Shown here: positions 24,769 through 33,765 of the stretch, in pieces
Numbering within the stretch: position 1 is the stretch's first letter
Layout of the letters: every line of letters starts with the position of its first letter
From: Pseudomonadota bacterium
GTDB taxonomy: Bacteria > Myxococcota_A > UBA9042
Length of the DNA: 33,765 nt
Assembly (NCBI GenBank): GCA_005792545.1
Contig: SXRM01000007.1
Location: 1 to 33,765, forward strand
Direction: 5' to 3'
Notes under the pieces: generated by a model
Databases searched by the model: none
Seen by the model: the letters and a program-made list of their open reading frames with translations, nothing else
What the model was told of the DNA's origin: nothing
Translations under genes and position numbers: made by a program

Positions 24769-25359
24769 CTAGTTGCCCAAGACCGCGTCGCGCAGGTCCT
24801 TGTCGGCGGGCCGGCCCCCGAACCAGATGGCCCACATCGCCACCATGAAGGCCTTGCCGGGCACATTGACCTTGTCGGACCCGCCGATCCGGAGCGTGGT
24901 GCCCTTGGCGGGGCTGTAGGCGAACTGGATGACGAGGCCTTTGCCGATGCTGGCCGGAAAGGCAGCTTTGACCCGGTCGATGTCGGTCTGGAGCTTGGCG
25001 CGGTCGGCCTCACTGGTGTTCTTGTCCAGGCCGTCGTCGATGGCGTCGCGCATCTTGTCGCCGCCAATGCCGCGCAGCATGTGCAGCCACAGCAGCTTGG
25101 GTTCGTCGGCGTTGACGATGTGCCCGGAGGCCTTCTTGGCGTTCGCCGAGTACACGCCCATCGCGTACACGTTGGTCATCCACTTGGTGCGCACGCCGAC
25201 GCCGATGAGGTTGACGGTGCCGCCAGCGGCCGAAGTCGACTCCGGAAAATCGACGCCCTCGACCGTGCGGGCCAGCGCGGCCGAAGCGCTGACCTGGCTT
25301 GCGAATTGCCCGAGCGCGGCCGCCATCAAGCATGCCGTCAAGAACTGCTTGCGATTCAT
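24769..25359 (-). CDS. exported chalcone isomerase-like domain protein
   Basis: The ATG at 25359, preceded on the minus strand by GGAAAG, opens with MNRKQFLTACLMAAAL and a Sec signal; the open frame to 25536 runs through the dispersed repeat and is not favoured. The 196-residue product matches the bacterial chalcone isomerase-like (CHI-like, Chalcone_3) pattern: NLIGVGVRTKWMTNVYAMGVYS, then RGIGGDKMRDAIDDGLD, KGLVIQFAYSPAKG and FMVAMWAIWFGGRPADKDLRDAVLG at the end. These bacterial proteins bind small molecules and are mostly uncharacterised; plant-type flavonoid cyclisation is not implied. The gene ends 18 bases before the helicase gene start on the same strand, so they may be co-transcribed. 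Confidence 0.82.
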   Translation of the reverse strand: MNRKQFLTACLMAAALGQFASQVSASAALARTVEGVDFPESTSAAGGTVNLIGVGVRTKWMTNVYAMGVYSANAKKASGHIVNADEPKLLWLHMLRGIGGDKMRDAIDDGLDKNTSEADRAKLQTDIDRVKAAFPASIGKGLVIQFAYSPAKGTTLRIGGSDKVNVPGKAFMVAMWAIWFGGRPADKDLRDAVLGN

Positions 25360-25450
25360 GGGCTTTCCATACGTGACGGAGCAAGCCGCCGTTGCACGTG
25401 CGAGCTTAGCACCTGTAGAAGAAGAACTCGATCGCCCTGCCTGGCAGCGG

Positions 25451-25502
25451 AGCGGCGAGTCGGCTTGCAAAGACGCGAGCTTGCGACCCACTAAACCAGC
25501 AA
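25451..25502 (+). repeat. 52-bp dispersed repeat, copy 1
   Basis: This segment matches 33670-33721 in the same orientation with 5 mismatches in 52 positions. The core CGAGTCGGCTTGCAAAG is identical, and weaker similarity extends left to about 25430. Both copies lie between genes and are followed within 3-9 bases by a strong hairpin of unrelated sequence. It may be a genome-wide repeat family or the remains of a mobile element end. Confidence 0.8.
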
Positions 25503-25504
25503 AT

Positions 25505-25542
25505 GGGTCCGGTGGAAAATCGAGTCGATTTTTCACGGGCCC
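25505..25542 (-). terminator. long imperfect hairpin after the methyltransferase homologue
   Basis: GGGTCCGGTGGAAAATCGA pairs with TCGATTTTTCACGGGCCC; the inner AATCGA-G-TCGATT is perfect and the outer part has one bulge and G-T pairs. It starts one base after the TAA stop (25543-25545, minus strand) of the upstream gene, so terminator or mRNA-stabilising structure is likely. No strong U-tract follows on the minus strand, so rho-independent termination is not certain. Confidence 0.5.
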
Positions 25543-26934
25543 TTACTTGGTCGCCGGCACCAGCGCAAAGCCGTCGATGCGCAAGCTGCTTGTGCGCAAG
25601 ATCGCCGTCAACTGCGCGGTCTCGGGGCCAAAGCCGCCCCACTCGACGCCAGGCAGCGCAGCAAGCGCCGTGTCAAAAGCGCGCTGGTCGTCGAGCATCG
25701 GGTCGCCTTCGGCTAGCCATTTGCTTTTGAAATACAGCGGTTGCGGATCGTGCGGCTGGCCGTCATAGGCAAAGAAATCCACGCGCTGGCGGCGTAGATC
25801 GACCTTGGCTCGCTCGACCAGTTTGGGCACCGGCTGACCCCAGAACTCGTCGTAGACGTGAAAGGTGAGTTTGCCCGACCGGTCGTGGATCTTGACCACC
25901 TGGCAGGCGCAGGCGTCGCCGTACAGTTGCTCGCCGCAGCCCACGAACACCCGCAGCACCGCCGGTACCTGCGCTAGTTGCCGGTTGGTGAAGTACAGAC
26001 CGTCGCCGTGCTCCAGGTGGCCCAGCCGCGTCTGCGCGACGGTGTCACACGCCGCGGCGACGACATCGACGTTGCCAGCCGAGAACAGCAACACCCGCGC
26101 CGCATCGAGCGCCCCGGACTCGTCGCCGAACCACTGGGCAATCTCGGTGGCCAGCGCCGCCGGAACGCTGGCAAACGAGCGCCGCCGCTCGAATACCTGC
26201 AGCGCCAGGTACACCAGCAAATCGTCCTTGGCCAACGGCCCGCTGCCCGCGACTCGCCGGCGCAAGAAGCCCTGTTCGTCGTCGTCCCGTCGAAACACCA
26301 GCACCACGCCCGGCGCCACCACGATCGGCTGGAGACCGGTCACGCCGCCGACCAGCGCGTCGATCTCCTGCTGGGTAAACTGCTTGTCGAAGCCGTGGGC
26401 TACGTCGGGGTCGCTGTGAAAGCGCGCGTACGCCGAGTGGCCCGCCAGCGGCACGGCAACGGCCAGCACCTTGCGGGTCAGCTCCCACGCGGCTGCCAGT
26501 GTGCGCCGCCGCTCGACCGGGTCTTCGATGCCGTTGAGCACGTAGCCGAGGTTGACCGCGTCGGCTGCCGACTTCGGCCCACTGGGGGCCGACAGTGGAT
26601 CCCACCCGTGGGCCACAGCGCCCGCCGCCCGCAGTGTCGCCACGTCGCGCCCGTCGCCGCAGCCGTAGTCGAGCAAGCCCTGGCCGAGCAGGCCATGGCG
26701 GACCAGCGCAGCCACCGGCGGCGAGACCGGTCGCGTCAACCGCAGCGCTGCCGCTGGCTGCGCTTGGCCCTTGGTTGCTGTCGCTGTTTGTGGATTCGCC
26801 GGAGTGCGCTGTGCCACGCCCGCACCGAGAACAGGCGCCCCGCCGCTGCGGGCACGCCCAAGAAGGGGCCGCGAGTTTGGCGGCTGCCGATGGCAGAGGC
26901 AAGCCGGAAATGCAAAGCGCGCACGGTTGCGCAA
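25543..26934 (-). CDS. DNA phosphorothioation-associated putative methyltransferase homologue (orphan)
   Basis: From a TTG at 26934 the frame codes 463 residues; the first 40 are Arg/Pro-rich and look non-coding, so a GTG at 26817 (424 residues) or a later start may be correct. The conserved part begins ALRLTRPVSPPVAALVRHGLL. Motif I is LLDYGCGDGRDV (87-98 counted from 26934), then HGWDP, and NLGYVLNGIEDPVERRRTLAAAWEL (128-152) and FTQQEIDALV, matching the family annotated as phosphorothioation-associated putative methyltransferase (TIGR04096) by recall. The C-terminal half (about 200-463) includes a cysteine-containing GCGEQLYGDACACQVVKIHDRSGK and is characteristic of the family. Members often sit beside dnd genes; none is in this window. 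Substrate unknown. Confidence 0.75.
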   Translation of the reverse strand: MRNRARFAFPACLCHRQPPNSRPLLGRARSGGAPVLGAGVAQRTPANPQTATATKGQAQPAAALRLTRPVSPPVAALVRHGLLGQGLLDYGCGDGRDVATLRAAGAVAHGWDPLSAPSGPKSAADAVNLGYVLNGIEDPVERRRTLAAAWELTRKVLAVAVPLAGHSAYARFHSDPDVAHGFDKQFTQQEIDALVGGVTGLQPIVVAPGVVLVFRRDDDEQGFLRRRVAGSGPLAKDDLLVYLALQVFERRRSFASVPAALATEIAQWFGDESGALDAARVLLFSAGNVDVVAAACDTVAQTRLGHLEHGDGLYFTNRQLAQVPAVLRVFVGCGEQLYGDACACQVVKIHDRSGKLTFHVYDEFWGQPVPKLVERAKVDLRRQRVDFFAYDGQPHDPQPLYFKSKWLAEGDPMLDDQRAFDTALAALPGVEWGGFGPETAQLTAILRTSSLRIDGFALVPATK

Positions 26935-26955
26935 TTGCTTCGCCGTGGCGCGGCG

Positions 26956-28454
26956 TCACGGGCACTGGCCCAGGACCTCCAACTCGTCCAAAAGCCAGCC
27001 GAACTTCTGCTTGTTCGAGGTATCGTACTTGGTCTGATCGAACCACGCTCGCAGCTTGACCGCCTTGCCGACCAGGTTGGCGGGCAGCACCACCTGCTGC
27101 TGCACCCACTTGGCGGCGGTGGTGCCGCTCTGCAGGTTGCCGTTCTTGCTCCACACGCTGGCCAGCTTGACGCCAGTCTGCGCGTCGTGCACGTCGATGC
27201 CGCACTGGTGGATGTCGGTGCCCGGCGACACGTCGAGCAGCGTCCAGAAGCGCAGCGCTGGGTTGGCCGGCACGGTGACGGCCGGACTGGTCGCCGCGCC
27301 TTTGTTGGCGGTGCTATCCTCGAAGCTGACCTTGTTGGGAATGCCGTAGCGCAGTGCGCCGGCGCCGGCGACCTGGGTCAGCGTGCTGAAGTGAAAATAC
27401 ACAGACGTGCTGGACTTTTCGACCGTCCAGGCGTTGAGCGCCGCGGTGTCGAAGCGATGGCGCAAGTGCGGTCCCTGGCCCTGCACCGCTGTCAAACCGC
27501 ACGTCGCGGCCTTGCAAGCGGCGACCTGACACTTGGCGTCTGCCGTGCACTGAGCGTCGGTGGTGCAGCAGCTGGCGCCGCTGGGCTTGGGGTAGCTGCA
27601 AAGGCCGGCGCCGCAGGTGCCTTTGACGCAGCCATTTTGCGTGCACGGCGCGGTTGCGCTGCAGGTGGCGGCTAGGCCCGCGTAGACGTGCGTGCAGGTG
27701 CCGCTAGCACACGCGTCGGCGCTGCCGGGGTCGAGGTCGTCGCACTCGGCGTTGGACTTGCAGCAGCCGACGCCTGGCGGGTTTTTGCAGACGCCGCCCT
27801 GGCACAGATCTTGCGTGCAGGCATTGCCGTCGGCGCAGTCCTTGCTGTCGGCGCAGCACTTGCCGAGCGGCGTCCAGGTACACTGGCCGTTCTTGCAGGC
27901 GTCGGCAGTGCAGCCCTTGCCGTCGTCGCAGGCAAAGTCGTTGTTGCAGCACAGCGACACCGCCTTGTGCAGGCACTTGCCGTCGAGATCGCAGCTGTCG
28001 GTCGTGCACTTGTCGCCGTCGTCGCAGTCCTTGGCGCCGGCACAGCCCTTGGGGGTGTCGTAGCACAGGTAGAGCAGTGTGTTGCACTGCTGGCCTTTGG
28101 GGCAGTCGGCGTCGGCGCCGCACTGAAAGCTCTGGCACTTGCCCTTAAAGCAAAAGTGCTTGTCGGTCCCTGCCGGCAGCGGATTGGCGTTGCACTCGCC
28201 GTCGGTCGCGCACGGTTTGGGGCCGCACGAGCCGTCGGTGCACACCTGCCACAGCTCGCAGCCGCTAGCGCAGGTCGGCGGTTCGGTCTCCGCGCGGACT
28301 GCGACGTCGGGTTCCGCGCTGACCTCGGCCGCTACTTCCGCGTTGCCGACGTCCGCTGGTGTCTCGACAGGCTCCACGACTTTGGTCATGCAGCCTGCGG
28401 CAAGAATTGCCAGTAGTATCCATGTTCTGAACAAAGGTGCCCTCTGATCGCCCA

Positions 28455-28455
<1 letters not shown>
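26956..28455 (-). CDS. large cysteine-rich lipoprotein with a C-terminal beta-sandwich-like region
   Basis: The ATG at 28455 overlaps the stop of the S9 peptidase gene by one base (TGATG) and opens with a lipoprotein signal, WILLAILAAGC. The 499-residue precursor has a Val/Glu/Ala-rich linker, then residues about 60-320 with dozens of cysteines in repeated units such as CDDGDKCTTDSCDLDGKC, CDDGKGCTADACKNGQC and CADGNACTQDLCQGGVC. This repeat style is frequent in myxobacterial surface lipoproteins. The C-terminal 180 residues (about 320-499) have few cysteines and beta-rich sequence (LRHRFDTAALNAWTVE, PALRFWTLLDVS, LVGKAVKLRAWFDQ), resembling a carbohydrate-binding or MAM-like jelly roll with a final GWLLDELEVLGQC. 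Function is probably surface binding. Confidence 0.82.
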
Positions 28456-30485
<2,030 letters not shown>

Positions 30486-30615
30486 CCGTTCGCGTCCGCG
30501 GCCCCCTGGCCGCCTTGTCAAGCACTGCACAGCGTGTCAGGCTGGCGCGCTATCTTGGCGCGGTCGCCGGTTGGGCGCAATCGCCGTCGCGCGTCCCCTC
30601 GCCAAACTAGTTGCC
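30486..30615. promoter_or_regulatory. divergent gap between the S9 peptidase and the zinc/manganese ABC genes
   Basis: A 130-base region between genes read in opposite directions. On the plus strand TATCTTGGCGC at 30551 resembles the -10-like element before the thioredoxin-fold lipoprotein, but no good -35 lies 16-18 bases upstream. On the minus strand TTGACA (30521-30516) is a consensus -35 box but the expected -10 position is GC-rich. No clear Zur- or Mur-type AT-rich palindrome was seen. Confidence 0.3.
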
Positions 30616-31386
30616 ATGTCGACAGAATCACCCGCTACCACCGCTGCCGCCGCTCCGCCCTTGGTGTCGTGCCGGGCGCTGGCCGTCGGCTATGGCAGCA
30701 AACCGATGCTGCCGCCGATTACGTTGCAGGTGCGGCCGCGCGAGCTGTGGGCGGTGTTCGGCCCCAACGGCAGCGGCAAGTCGACGGTGCTCAAGACCGT
30801 GCTCGGCCTACTGCCGCCAGTTGCCGGGCAATTCGAGTGCGCGGTGTCGTCGCTGGGCTACGTGCCGCAGCGCAGCGAGATCGACCCGGCCATCCCGGCG
30901 CGCGTGCTCGACATGGTGCGCGCGGGCGTGGAGCGCAACTGGTCGTTCTTGAACCCGCTGTGGACCTGGAAGCACCGCGCGGCCATCGACGATGCGCTGG
31001 GCGACACCCACATCCGGGCGCTGGTCCGTGAGCCGTGGACCCACCTGTCCGAAGGTCAGAAGCAGCGCGTGCTGATGGCGCAGGCGCTGGCGGGCAATCC
31101 GCAGTTGCTGGTGCTCGACGAGCCGACGAGCGCGATGGACGTGCACGCCGAGCGCAGCATTTTCGCGCTGCTCGATGACCTGCGGCGGCGCCGCGACCTC
31201 GGGGTGATGGTGGTCGGCCACAACCTGGGGGTGTTGGCGCGGTTCGCGACCCATGCGCTGTTTGTCGACAAGGACCAGGCCGCCATCGACGTGGGGCTGG
31301 TACGCGACGTGGTGCGCGGTTCGGCGTTTGTGGAGCGGTTTGGCAAGGGCGTCGCCGAGCATCTGGGGGCCAGCAATGCCACCTGA
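30616..31386 (+). CDS. metal ABC transporter ATP-binding protein (ZnuC-like)
   Basis: The ATG at 30616 is chosen; the frame is open upstream to 30058 but that lies in the S9 gene. The 256-residue protein has Walker A GPNGSGKS (49-56), Q-loop region GYVPQRSEID, signature LSEGQ (144-148), Walker B LLVLDEP (164-170) and the H-loop VVGHNLG. The family is that of manganese/zinc/iron importers (ABC-3 partner). It powers the permease encoded immediately downstream, whose ATG at 31376 overlaps this gene by 11 bases. No solute-binding protein gene (ZnuA-like) is present before the window edge, so it must lie elsewhere. Confidence 0.9.
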   Translation: MSTESPATTAAAAPPLVSCRALAVGYGSKPMLPPITLQVRPRELWAVFGPNGSGKSTVLKTVLGLLPPVAGQFECAVSSLGYVPQRSEIDPAIPARVLDMVRAGVERNWSFLNPLWTWKHRAAIDDALGDTHIRALVREPWTHLSEGQKQRVLMAQALAGNPQLLVLDEPTSAMDVHAERSIFALLDDLRRRRDLGVMVVGHNLGVLARFATHALFVDKDQAAIDVGLVRDVVRGSAFVERFGKGVAEHLGASNAT

Positions 31387-32659
31387 CGCCCCACCTACGC
31401 TGCACGACTTCTTTGCCGCGTGGGAGCTGTTCGCCGACCCGGCCCTGGCCGGCGCTTTGGCCGGGGCGCTACTGGGTGCGCTCGGCGTGTACGTGGTCGT
31501 CCGGCGCATGGTGTTTCTCTCAGCTGCGTTGGCGCAGGCCGCAGGGCTGGGCGTAGCCGGCGCGTGGTTCGCGCAGATCCACTTGGGCGTGCCGGCTGGC
31601 CTGGCAACGCCGACGCTGGGTGCGGGGCTGGCGAGCGCCCTGGCGGCGACGCTGATGGCCGGCGGCGAGGCCGGGCTCAAAGGGCGCCGTGACGGCTGGC
31701 TGGGCGGCGTGTACCTGATTGGCGCCGCGGGCACGCTGGCGATCGGTACGCGTATTGTCCAAGAAGTCCAGGATATCGAGACGATCCTGTTCGGCTCGGC
31801 GGTCGCCGTGTCGCCCGACGACTTGCGGGCGCTGGCGTGGACCGTGGGCCTGCTGGGTCTGGTGCATCTGGTCGGTCTGCGCGGCTTCGTGCAGGTGGCC
31901 GTCGACGAAAATGGCGCCCGCGTACGCGGCCTGCCGGTGCGTTTGCTCGGGCTACTGCTGATGGGGTCGCTGGCGTTGGCTGTATCGTTTGGCACGCGGA
32001 TTCTGGGGGCCCTGCCCGTGTTTGCGTTCACGGTGCTGCCGCCGCTCGCGGCGCTGCGGCTGGCGCCCAATGTCGGCTACGCGGTGCTGTGGGCGACCCT
32101 TATCGGCGCCTTGGCGGGCTTTTTCGGCTACGTGGCGGCGTTCTTGTGGAAGCTGCCGGTCGGCGCCGCCCAGACGCTCACCGCCGCGGTGCTGCTCGCC
32201 CTGGCCTGGCTGGTCGGCAAAGGTCTGGAGTGGCAGCACAACCGCAGCGCCCACAAAGACGGCCACATCCACGGCCCGGGCTGCGGTCACGTCGCGATTC
32301 GTCACGGCGACCATGTGGACTACCTGGACGACGGCCAGTTGCAGCACCAGGGCGGGGGCGGCCGCGAAGTGCACCAATTGCATGGCGATGCGGGCCACGG
32401 CCATGGTCATGGGCACGACCACAGACACGGTCACGCGCACGGTCACGACCACAGCCATGCCGACGACCATGAGCACGGCCACAACCACGAGCACGGCCAC
32501 GCTGGCTGCACGGTCGCGCAGGGGCACGTGCACGGCCCAGGCTGCGGGCATCCGCGCATCGCCCACGGCGGCCACCACGACTACCTGGTTGGCGGGCGGT
32601 TGCATCACCAGCACGGCGATCACTGCGATGACCATGGGCCGGTGGATGTCGTGGATTAG
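31376..32659 (+). CDS. metal ABC transporter permease with a fused His-rich C-terminal domain (ZnuB-like)
   Basis: A 427-residue protein. Residues about 20-285 are an ABC-3-type permease with seven to eight hydrophobic segments and the coupling-type stretch VYVVVRRMVFLSAALAQAAGLGVAG. From about residue 290 a cytoplasmic-looking tail of about 135 residues is extremely His-rich. It holds two related modules that begin GH(I/V)HGPGCGH and continue with an HG..H.DYL..G.L.HQ pattern, with a long His/Asp/Gly tract (HGHGHDHRHGHAHGHDHSH) between them. Such modules bind zinc in metal-handling proteins. Fusion to the permease suggests that zinc is sensed or buffered at the transport site. The gene starts inside the ATPase gene (11-base overlap). 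Confidence 0.9.
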   Translation: MPPDAPPTLHDFFAAWELFADPALAGALAGALLGALGVYVVVRRMVFLSAALAQAAGLGVAGAWFAQIHLGVPAGLATPTLGAGLASALAATLMAGGEAGLKGRRDGWLGGVYLIGAAGTLAIGTRIVQEVQDIETILFGSAVAVSPDDLRALAWTVGLLGLVHLVGLRGFVQVAVDENGARVRGLPVRLLGLLLMGSLALAVSFGTRILGALPVFAFTVLPPLAALRLAPNVGYAVLWATLIGALAGFFGYVAAFLWKLPVGAAQTLTAAVLLALAWLVGKGLEWQHNRSAHKDGHIHGPGCGHVAIRHGDHVDYLDDGQLQHQGGGGREVHQLHGDAGHGHGHGHDHRHGHAHGHDHSHADDHEHGHNHEHGHAGCTVAQGHVHGPGCGHPRIAHGGHHDYLVGGRLHHQHGDHCDDHGPVDVVD

Positions 32660-33227
32660 CCGCAGTCGGCTTGGTACTGTCGGGGCTAAATGAAGGCCGA
32701 CGACCAAGTTCTAGGCCGCAGGCCAACACGCCGGTACCATAGACCACACGTGCCGACAAGAACGGGCCTGAACCGCAGCCACGGACAGAAGCGTCGGTCT
32801 GCGTATGTGCTGATTGGCGCTGCAGTTATCCGATTGGAACGCTGGTTCTTCGGATCCTCAGCGGTACAGGTCGGCGTCACCGGGTGGGTCAGTTTTAGAA
32901 ATTCACAAATGAATCAGCGATGTTTGGTGACAAAGCCTTTACTTTCCGGAAAAAAAGGCGCGGTTTGATCACGGCAATTCTGGGTTGGCAACTACCAAGC
33001 CAGGGCCAGTTGCCGTGCGTCGCGCGTCGCGCGTCGCGCGTCGCAACTAATGTAAATCAAACGGCTATTGTAATACTCGCGACCGGCCTGATCAACGCGC
33101 GGGCACGCGGCTTGTCGCTTGGCGATGACGCGTGGCGGCCGGCAACGGTTGCCGCGACCACCCAAAGCAGTCATTGTTGGCCCACCCGGCCGGCAGCAAC
33201 CTTGCGCGGCGGTGTCGAGGAGACTTG
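32660..33227. other. gene-poor, AT-richer stretch
   Basis: After the ABC permease there are 568 bases with no supported gene. The middle (about 32880-33060) has visibly more A and T than anything else in the window, with short runs such as AGTTTTAGAAATTC and GGAAAAAAAGG, and includes the heptamer tandem repeat at 33017-33044. A plus-strand frame at 32920-33228 ends in a TGATG overlap with the next gene, but it has no ribosome site, no recognisable domain, and reads as low-complexity. The base composition change may mark a past insertion or a region under no coding constraint. Confidence 0.5.
33017..33044. repeat. tandem heptamer, four copies of GCGTCGC
   Basis: Four exact head-to-tail copies of GCGTCGC lie inside the AT-richer intergenic stretch. 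Heptamer (non-triplet) period and intergenic place argue against a coding repeat. Likely a slippage-prone repeat that may vary in number between strains. Confidence 0.9.
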
Positions 33228-33641
33228 ATGGCGCGCAAACTCTGATTTCAGACGACTGTCGTGCTGGACGCAGCCTCGGGCGTTCAGGCAGCAACGTGGG
33301 CGCTGCCACCCGAAGCGTACCTGCCCGCAAGAAACGCGGAACGGCTCGCGTTTTACGGCGAGTACATCGCAGTGGGCCCTGGCGCGGCAAGCGTCACGGC
33401 AAAACTGCAATGCTCGCCGACCGACTCTGACCGTGACTCGGATTTCGCCGACATCGGCAATGGGACAAGTTCGACGCTCACCCGCGACAGCGCGGCCTAC
33501 GCGTGGGTCGTGGGTGGAGACTTTGGGCCGCGCTTCGGCTACCCACGCGGCAGTTTGCGGGTCAAGCTGACCAATGTCGGTGCCAACTGGGCCGGCGTCC
33601 AACTCCTTGTCTGGGTCGACGACAATACAGAATCGCCTTGA
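33228..33641 (+). pseudogene. small gene of unknown function interrupted by TGA at codon 6
   Basis: GAGGAG at 33217-33222 lies 5 bases before the ATG at 33228, an ideal ribosome site. The frame reads MARKL, TGA (33243-33245), then FQTTVVLDAASG and on to a stop at 33639-33641, in the same phase throughout. The remainder (126 residues from an alternative GTG at 33261) has beta-rich sequence with RLAFYGEYIAVG, VTAKLQCSPTDSDRDSDF and GYPRGSLRVKLTNVGANWAGVQLLVWVDD, resembling small beta-sandwich proteins of phage or secreted type. No family was recognised. A point change at one codon would restore it; sequencing error, pseudogene or restart at 33261 all remain possible. The dispersed repeat follows 28 bases later. 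Confidence 0.5.
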
Positions 33642-33669
33642 GGTGAGATCAAGCCTACCGCAAGGAAGG

Positions 33670-33721
33670 AGCGACGAGTCGGCTTGCAAAGCCGCGAGTT
33701 TGCGACCCACTGAGCCAGCAA
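33670..33721 (+). repeat. 52-bp dispersed repeat, copy 2
   Basis: Direct counterpart of 25451-25502, same orientation, 47 of 52 positions identical. It lies 28 bases after the interrupted small gene and is followed 8 bases later by the hairpin at 33730-33757. Read on the minus strand both copies encode GRKLA.LQADS, but the surrounding frames differ, so the repeat is probably not coding. Confidence 0.8.
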
Positions 33722-33729
33722 GAACAGCA

Positions 33730-33757
33730 ATCGCCGATGACCTCGGGTCATCGCGAT
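33730..33757. other. strong hairpin next to the repeat at the right window edge
   Basis: CGATGACC and GGTCATCG form a perfect 8-base stem around TCG, and the stem extends outward as ATCGC/CGAT with one bulged C. No T-tract follows in the plus direction. It occupies the same position relative to the repeat as the unrelated hairpin at 25505-25542. Confidence 0.6.
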
Positions 33758-33765
33758 CCTGTATA

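Larger units (their letters stand above)
25360..25542. other. intergenic region with repeat copy and hairpin
   Basis: This stretch lies between the stop of the phosphorothioation-associated methyltransferase homologue and the start of the chalcone isomerase-like gene, both on the minus strand. From right to left it contains the hairpin at 25505-25542, the dispersed repeat at 25451-25502, and about 90 bases that should hold the promoter of the chalcone isomerase-like gene. No clear promoter could be fixed. Confidence 0.5.

Noticed and set aside
25406-25642. Minus-strand open frames through the dispersed repeat (GRKLA.LQADS in both copies)
   Set aside because: Frames surrounding the repeat differ between copies, one runs into the methyltransferase stop region, and there is no ribosome site.
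30516-30521. Consensus TTGACA on the minus strand before the S9 peptidase
   Set aside because: The position where a -10 box should be (about 30493-30498) is GC-rich, so a promoter is not supported.
32250-32659. His-rich tail as a possible HxsA-type precursor for the radical SAM system
   Set aside because: It is fused to the ABC permease, lacks a regular HxS repeat, has His/Asp/Gly zinc-binding modules, and is 22 kb away.
32920-33228. 102-codon plus-strand frame ending in a TGATG overlap with the interrupted small gene
   Set aside because: No ribosome site, no recognisable domain, and it spans the heptamer repeat out of phase with coding expectations; kept only as a remote possibility.
33243-33245. 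In-frame TGA read as selenocysteine
   Set aside because: No evident SECIS-like hairpin follows, no selenoprotein genes are visible, and the TGA is at codon 6 of an otherwise unremarkable protein.

Overview
The window is high-GC chromosomal DNA from a Gram-negative bacterium. The best taxonomic guess is Myxococcota or a related former deltaproteobacterial lineage. This rests on dense small lipoproteins (ten candidates), disulfide-rich lipoproteins with CxxDxxC-type repeats, an FG-GAP/ASPIC lipoprotein, a lamin-tail lipoprotein and Hxs-type radical SAM genes. No rRNA, tRNA, CRISPR array, integrase or transposase was recognised. The assignment is by gene style only; no marker gene was compared.

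Layout. 1-1445 (+): the 3' end of an unidentified gene, then three overlapping lipoprotein genes, the last with a GspC-like PDZ domain. 1452-4318 (-): a periplasmic protein, a lipoprotein, a UbiA-family prenyltransferase and a coiled-coil lipoprotein; the last three overlap. 4319-4636: a divergent intergenic region with an operator-like palindrome. 4637-12881 (+): seven closely spaced genes. They are three radical SAM enzymes (one clearly HxsB), two HxsD-like small proteins, an AlgI-like membrane O-acyltransferase and an AlgX/AlgJ-like SGNH protein. 12878-17787 (-): a family-4 glycosyltransferase, a polytopic membrane protein, xseA and a lamin-tail lipoprotein. 17952-22144 (+): an FG-GAP/ASPIC lipoprotein, a methyltransferase, and, after a promoter/hairpin region, a thioredoxin-fold lipoprotein. 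22166-30485 (-): a HEAT lipoprotein, a SF1 helicase with a decayed NERD-like domain, a chalcone isomerase-like protein, an orphan phosphorothioation-associated methyltransferase homologue, a cysteine-rich lipoprotein and an S9 peptidase. 30616-32659 (+): an ABC-type zinc/manganese importer (ATPase plus permease with a fused His-rich tail). 32660-33765: an AT-richer, gene-poor stretch with a heptamer tandem repeat, a small gene interrupted by an early TGA, and the second copy of a 52-bp dispersed repeat also found at 25451.

The most interesting system is 4637-10292, perhaps extending to 12881. HxsB and HxsD normally work with HxsC on a His-Xaa-Ser repeat precursor (HxsA). Here there is no HxsA, there are two collinear HxsD paralogues instead of one, and two unusual additional radical SAM enzymes replace the standard HxsC. 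An O-acyltransferase pair follows without a break. This looks like a variant peptide- or protein-modification locus whose substrate is not visible. The rest of the window is mainly cell-envelope, glycan and housekeeping functions.
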